NCBI RefSeq assembly: GCF_027066465.1
Contig: NZ_JAMONU010000179.1
Span: 1 to 25,079 of the forward strand
Length of the DNA stretch: 25,079 bases
Direction of reading: 5' to 3'
Source of the DNA: Thermococcus sp.
GTDB lineage: Archaea > Methanobacteriota_B > Thermococci > Thermococcales > Thermococcaceae
Part shown: positions 21,151 through 25,079 of the stretch, piece by piece
How positions within the stretch are numbered: the first letter of the stretch is position 1
How the letters are laid out: every line of letters begins with the position of its first letter
Translations under genes and position numbers: made by a program
The notes under the pieces: generated by a model
Database searches by the model: none
What the model was told of the DNA's origin: nothing
What the model saw: only the letters and a program-made list of their open reading frames with translations

Positions 21151-22152
21151 GTGGCAGGGCTTGGAAAGTTCCTCGTTAGAAGGGCGCTGACGTTTGTCCC
21201 GACTCTAATAGGGGTTACGCTCATTGTTTTTATAATCGCGTACGTCATCCCGGCCAACCCCGTCAGGGCGTGGGCGGGGGGAGAAAAGGCTTCTCAGGCC
21301 GCTATAGAGATGATTAAAAAGGAGTACCACCTCGACCAGCCTTGGTACGACCAGTACATCTTCCTCGTTAAGGGTCTCTTCACGAACTCTCTCCTTGACC
21401 CATTGAATCAGGAGCCAGTTTTCACCAACATAGGTAATCGCTTCGTTGTGACGTTTCAATTGGCACTGTTTGCGTTCTTCTTCGTGGTGTTGATTGGTCT
21501 CCCGCTGGGTATAATCTCGGCCCTTAAAAGGAATAAGGCAACGGATATGGTTCTGAGAATTGTCGCCCTGGTGTTCATCTCAACCCCAATCTACGTCATA
21601 GCATACCTCTTCATATGGCTGTTCTTCATACACTGGAACATGACGACGCTGGCCGGAATACCCCCAGGGCCGCCGCACCAGATAACCCACATACCCATAA
21701 TAGACGACGTACTCACCCTCAACTGGAGCAACTTCGTCGAGCAGGTCAGGCGCTTCTGGTTGCCGGGCTTTACCCTTGGAATAGCCGCGGCCGGTGTTCT
21801 CATGAGGTTTACAAGGAACTCATTCCTTGAAGCCTACAGCAGGGACAGCACGCTCTTTCTGAAGGCAAAGGGCGTTCCCAAGAGCAGGCTCTACAGGCAC
21901 GTCCTCAAGAACGCCCTCGTTCCGGTCATAACAATACTCGCCCTCCAGTTCGGCGGACTCCTCTCTGGAACCCCGATTACCGAGACCGTCTTCAACCTCC
22001 CAGGAATAGGCCGCTACGCCCTCCAGTCGATAATGTATCTCGACTTCCCCGCCCTGATAGGCGTTACCTTCCTCTATGCAATAGTCTTCGTTACAGCAAA
22101 CCTCGTTGCGGACATACTCTACGCGGTAATCGACCCGAGGGTCAGGTTCTGA
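21151..22152 (+). CDS. dppB: Oligopeptide ABC transporter permease (DppB family)
   Basis: A 333-residue inner permease of the peptide transporter with six membrane helices. The N-terminus MAGLGKFLVRRALTFVPTLI and VTLIVFIIAYVIPANP are typical of DppB/OppB. RNSFLEAYSRD followed by AKGVPKSRLYRHVLKNAL (about residues 230-260) is the EAA loop that contacts the ATPases. The C-terminus ends LYAVIDPRVRF, also typical. It starts with GTG at 21151, preceded by GGGAGGG. It is separated from the binding-protein gene by 50 bases containing a T-rich run, and is eleven bases from dppC. Confidence 0.94.
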   Translation: MAGLGKFLVRRALTFVPTLIGVTLIVFIIAYVIPANPVRAWAGGEKASQAAIEMIKKEYHLDQPWYDQYIFLVKGLFTNSLLDPLNQEPVFTNIGNRFVVTFQLALFAFFFVVLIGLPLGIISALKRNKATDMVLRIVALVFISTPIYVIAYLFIWLFFIHWNMTTLAGIPPGPPHQITHIPIIDDVLTLNWSNFVEQVRRFWLPGFTLGIAAAGVLMRFTRNSFLEAYSRDSTLFLKAKGVPKSRLYRHVLKNALVPVITILALQFGGLLSGTPITETVFNLPGIGRYALQSIMYLDFPALIGVTFLYAIVFVTANLVADILYAVIDPRVRF

Positions 22153-22162
22153 GGTGGTAGAA

Positions 22163-23368
22163 ATGGCAGAAGAAAAGGTTGGGGAGTACGAGCCGAGGGA
22201 AGAGTACGAGATGAGCATCCTTGACAGGCTCAGCGACAGGCTCATCGACGGCCTCGCGTCTTTCATAACGCTCTTCAAGAAGGACTGGAAGAGGAGGAAT
22301 CAGTCGAGAATCAAAGAGTGGAAGCTGATGGCCTACGCCCTGAACCGCTCACCGCCCGCTCTCCTCGGCCTCGTCATCGTTATAATCTACATCTTCGTTG
22401 GAATCTTCGGCCCGTATCTTGCCCCTTGGCCTTACGACTTCTTCCCAGTTAACTACAACTACTCGACTCAGCTCGCGCCGCCCGGCTCGACTTACTTCCT
22501 CAACGTTACGGAGCTCCAGAACGGCTACATAGTCCACTACATGACCTACATCCACTATCCCCTCGGCTCGGACACCTACGGGAGGGACGTGCTCAGCATT
22601 CTCCTGGAGGGGGCGAGGACAGCACTCGTGCTGGACATATTCATTATCCTCATAGGCCCGACCATTGGTATAATCCTCGGCCTGATTTCGGGCTACTACG
22701 GTGGAAAGGTTGATGAGGTAATAATGCGTGTAACCGATATGTTTCTGGCCTTTCCCGGGCTCATACTGGCCATAGCGCTCTCCGCAGTTCTTCCGGGGAG
22801 GATTCAGAACTTCCTCAATGCACACGTCTGGGCGCAGACGCTGGTGCTCAAGCTCTTCGCGTTGCATCCGAGGGACGTAAACAACCTCGGAAAGCTCCTC
22901 TCGGTCTTCGTTGCCCTCGTCATAGTCTGGTGGCCGGGCTACGCGAGGGTGACGCGCGGTTCAACCCTCACAGAGAAGGAGAACCTCTACGTCGAAGCCG
23001 CTAGGGCGATAGGCCTGCCCACGAGGACGATACTCTTCAGGCACATTCTTCCAAACATCATCGGCCCGATACTGGTTATGATTACCATGGACTTCGGTGG
23101 GATAATCCTGACGGAGGCGGGTCTGAGCTTCCTAGGACTTGGAGCGGTTCCGCCGATACCGGACTGGGGTAACCTCATCAACCAAGGCTCACAGCAGTTC
23201 CCTCAGGCGTGGTGGCTGGTCGCCTTCCCGGGAATAGTGATAGTCACGGTCGTTCTCGGATGGAACCTTCTCGGCGATGGACTGAGGGACATCCTCGACC
23301 CGAGAACCAGGAGGAGCCTCGAGTTCAAGCTCAAGAAGAAGGGCAAGGGAGGTGAATCGAATGCCTGA
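22163..23368 (+). CDS. dppC: Oligopeptide ABC transporter permease (DppC family)
   Basis: A 401-residue second permease, longer than the usual 300 residues. It has an extended cytoplasmic N-terminus of about 60 residues, a first helix (ALLGLVIVIIYIFVGIFGP), and an extended outer loop with FFPVNYNYSTQLAPPGSTYF before the conserved YPLGSDTYGRDVLS. A further insertion (about 215-245, HVWAQTLVLKLFALHPRD) follows the LAFPGLILAIALSAVLPG segment. The EAA loop is ARAIGLPTRTILFRHILPN. The C-terminus GDGLRDILDPRTRR is typical. The ATG at 22163 is six bases after GGTG; the in-frame GTG at 22154 lies in the ribosome binding site. It overlaps dppD by 8 bases. Confidence 0.94.
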   Translation: MAEEKVGEYEPREEYEMSILDRLSDRLIDGLASFITLFKKDWKRRNQSRIKEWKLMAYALNRSPPALLGLVIVIIYIFVGIFGPYLAPWPYDFFPVNYNYSTQLAPPGSTYFLNVTELQNGYIVHYMTYIHYPLGSDTYGRDVLSILLEGARTALVLDIFIILIGPTIGIILGLISGYYGGKVDEVIMRVTDMFLAFPGLILAIALSAVLPGRIQNFLNAHVWAQTLVLKLFALHPRDVNNLGKLLSVFVALVIVWWPGYARVTRGSTLTEKENLYVEAARAIGLPTRTILFRHILPNIIGPILVMITMDFGGIILTEAGLSFLGLGAVPPIPDWGNLINQGSQQFPQAWWLVAFPGIVIVTVVLGWNLLGDGLRDILDPRTRRSLEFKLKKKGKGGESNA

Positions 23369-24341
23369 ACCGATTATCGAAATCAAAAACCTCAGCGTTT
23401 ACTTCTACACCTACGCCGGCGTCGTTAAGGCAATAGAGAACGTTTCGTTCGACATTTATCGCGGTGAAACGCTGGCGCTCGTCGGTGAGACCGGCTGTGG
23501 AAAGAGCGTCACCTCGAGGGCCATAACCAAGCTCATCGAAAGCCCTGGAAGAATAGTCAGCGGACAGGTTATCTACCACCGCGACGACGGTTCGACCGTT
23601 GATTTGCTCAAACTTAGCGAGGAGGAGATAAGGAAAATCCGCGGCAACGAGATAGCCTACATCTTCCAGGACCCGCATTCATCGCTTGACCCGCTCTACA
23701 CCGTCGGCTACCAGATTGGGGAGGCCATGGAAGTTCACGGGAAGGTCAAGAACATCAAGGAGGGCATAGCGAAGGCCGTCGACATACTCAGGGAGGTGCT
23801 CATCCCAGACCCGGAGAGGAGGGTGAAGAACTACCCGCACGAGCTCAGCGGTGGTATGAAACAGCGTGTTGTTATAGGAATCGGAATCGCCAACAACCCG
23901 CGCCTCCTCATAGCGGACGAGCCGACGACGGCTCTTGACGTTACGGTTCAGGCCCAGATACTCGAGTTGCTCAACGAGCTGAAGAGGAAGTACAACGCAA
24001 CGGTCCTTCTCATAACCCACAACCTCGGTGTCGTCGCCGAGACTGCTCAGCGTGTCGTCGTCATGTACGCGGGAAAGATAGCCGAGATAGGCACCGTCGA
24101 CCAGATATTCCACAACCCGCTTCACCCGTACACCGCGGCCCTCCTCAGGGCGGTTCCAAACCCGCTCGGCAAAATAGAGAAGCTTGAGAGCATTCCCGGA
24201 ACCGTGCCGAACCTCATAACGCCGCCGAAGGGCTGTCGCTTCCACCCGAGATGCCCGCTGGCCGAGGAAATATGCAGGAGAAAGGAGCCGGAGCTCAAGG
24301 AAGTAGAACCCGGCCACTTCGTGGCCTGCCACAGGTACTGA
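23361..24341 (+). CDS. dppD: Oligopeptide ABC transporter ATP-binding protein (DppD family)
   Basis: A 326-residue ATPase of the peptide transporter, one of the two nucleotide-binding subunits. Motifs in order: Walker A GETGCGKS near residue 40, Q-loop IFQDPHSSLDPLYTVG, signature LSGGMKQRVVIG, Walker B LLIADEPTTALDVTVQAQ and the switch His in LLITHNLGVVAE. A C-terminal oligopeptide-transporter extension (GCRFHPRCPLAEEIC) carries cysteines; in this family these can bind an iron-sulfur cluster. The ATG at 23361 is six bases after GGTG; the GTG at 23352 is in the ribosome binding site. The start overlaps the dppC stop by 8 bases. Confidence 0.95.
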   Translation: MPEPIIEIKNLSVYFYTYAGVVKAIENVSFDIYRGETLALVGETGCGKSVTSRAITKLIESPGRIVSGQVIYHRDDGSTVDLLKLSEEEIRKIRGNEIAYIFQDPHSSLDPLYTVGYQIGEAMEVHGKVKNIKEGIAKAVDILREVLIPDPERRVKNYPHELSGGMKQRVVIGIGIANNPRLLIADEPTTALDVTVQAQILELLNELKRKYNATVLLITHNLGVVAETAQRVVVMYAGKIAEIGTVDQIFHNPLHPYTAALLRAVPNPLGKIEKLESIPGTVPNLITPPKGCRFHPRCPLAEEICRRKEPELKEVEPGHFVACHRY

Positions 24342-24351
24342 GGTGATGAGG

Positions 24352-25079
24352 ATGGAGCCAGTGCTCAAGGTTGAGAACCTCAAGAAGTACTTCCCCGTTA
24401 GGAGCCTTCTCAGGACGGTGGCGTGGGTCAAGGCAGTTGACGGAATCAGCTTTGAGATAATGCCGGGTGAGACCTTCGGACTCGTCGGCGAGAGCGGTTG
24501 CGGCAAGACCACCACCGGAAGAACGATACTCAGGCTGATAGAGCCGACCGATGGAAAGATAACTTTCATGGGAAAGGACGTGACCAAGCTGAAGGGCAAG
24601 GAGCTTCTCTGGTTCAGGAGGCACGCCCAGATAATGTTCCAGGACCCGTACTCGTCGCTCGACCCCAGGCAGACGGTCTTCAACATCATAATGGAGCCGG
24701 TCAAGTTCCACGGCATCGAGGTTGACGACCCGGAGGAGTTCGTGATAAGGCTACTCGAGAGCGTCGGCCTCAACGAGATGCACCTCTACCGCTACCCCCA
24801 CGAGTTTTCCGGCGGTCAGAGGCAGAGGATAGCGCTGGCAAAGATACTCGCCCTCCAGCCGGATTTCGTCGTCCTCGACGAGCCGACATCAGCCCTAGAC
24901 GTTTCGGTGCAGGCGAACATACTCAACACCCTCAAGGACCTCCAGAAGAAGCACGGCTTCTCCTACCTCTTCATAAGCCACGACCTCGGTGTCGTCAAGT
25001 ACATGAGCCACAGGATGGGCGTCATGTACCTCGGGAAGCTCGTCGAGGTCGGTCCAGCAGAGAAAATCTTCGACAACCC
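24352..25079 (+). CDS. dppF: Oligopeptide ABC transporter ATP-binding protein (DppF family), partial
   Basis: Second ATPase of the transporter; the first 242 residues are present and the gene runs off the right edge. It begins MEPVLKVENLKKYFPVRSLL. Motifs: Walker A GESGCGKTTTGRT, Q-loop IMFQDPYSSLDPRQTV, signature FSGGQRQRIALAKIL, Walker B VVLDEPTSALDVSVQAN, and switch His in LFISHDLGVVKYMSHRMGV. The missing part should be the usual 70-90 residue C-terminal extension. The ATG at 24352 is six bases after GGTG and ten bases after the dppD stop; the in-frame ATG at 24346 overlaps the ribosome binding site AGGTGAT and is less likely. Confidence 0.95.
   Translation, partial: MEPVLKVENLKKYFPVRSLLRTVAWVKAVDGISFEIMPGETFGLVGESGCGKTTTGRTILRLIEPTDGKITFMGKDVTKLKGKELLWFRRHAQIMFQDPYSSLDPRQTVFNIIMEPVKFHGIEVDDPEEFVIRLLESVGLNEMHLYRYPHEFSGGQRQRIALAKILALQPDFVVLDEPTSALDVSVQANILNTLKDLQKKHGFSYLFISHDLGVVKYMSHRMGVMYLGKLVEVGPAEKIFDN

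Noticed and set aside
23679..24773. 364-codon minus-strand open frame across dppD and dppF
   Set aside because: It runs antisense through two genes with complete ABC ATPase motifs and crosses their junction. It is a shadow frame.

Overview
The window is a piece of a hyperthermophilic euryarchaeal chromosome, almost certainly Thermococcus or a close relative. The evidence is indolepyruvate:ferredoxin oxidoreductase beside an ADP-forming acyl-CoA synthetase subunit, a pyruvoyl arginine decarboxylase near an archaeal aminopropyltransferase, an NfnAB/SudAB pair, SRP19, archaeal TrmI, a DUF257 protein, BRE/TATA promoters with short leaders, and GGTG-type ribosome binding sites. I see no insertion sequence, CRISPR array, rRNA or tRNA, and no gene-free stretch longer than 300 bases.

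Layout. Bases 1-4133 (minus) hold the edge of an unrecognised gene and then acdA-iorA-iorB, a ferredoxin-linked route from aromatic 2-oxoacids to aryl acids plus ATP. Bases 4299-6027 (plus) hold a UPF0173 metallo-hydrolase and a membrane protein joining a cell-wall-binding-like ectodomain to a cytoplasmic winged helix. Bases 6102-10228 (minus) hold a 47-residue C2H2 zinc-finger protein and a five-gene run: speE, a flippase-like membrane protein, a creatininase-family hydrolase and two unknown proteins. A small unknown gene (plus) and pdaD (minus) follow, so both steps from arginine to N1-aminopropylagmatine lie within about 2 kb. Then come a CPA2-type antiporter, divergent gcvH, and a small unknown gene.

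Bases 13400-13650 carry no protein gene but contain two similar C/D-box-sRNA-like elements on the minus strand. An orphan MNT nucleotidyltransferase and the nfnB/sudB-nfnA/sudA flavoenzyme operon follow; that operon's promoter has a possible SurR-type site. Bases 16529-18729 hold a two-helix membrane peptide, trmI, a DUF257 gene, SRP19 and a stand-alone Lrp/AsnC RAM-domain protein. From 18893 to the right edge is a dppABCDF-type oligopeptide ABC transporter operon.

The most striking observation is in the transporter's binding lipoprotein: the segment that normally ends this family sits at its N-terminus, just after the signal peptide and Thr/Ser linker, and the protein stops where that segment should begin. 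It looks like a natural circular permutation. The paired C/D-like RNAs and the envelope-to-DNA one-component regulator are next in interest. Many starts here are 9 nt downstream of an in-frame GTG that belongs to the ribosome binding site; starts were chosen accordingly.
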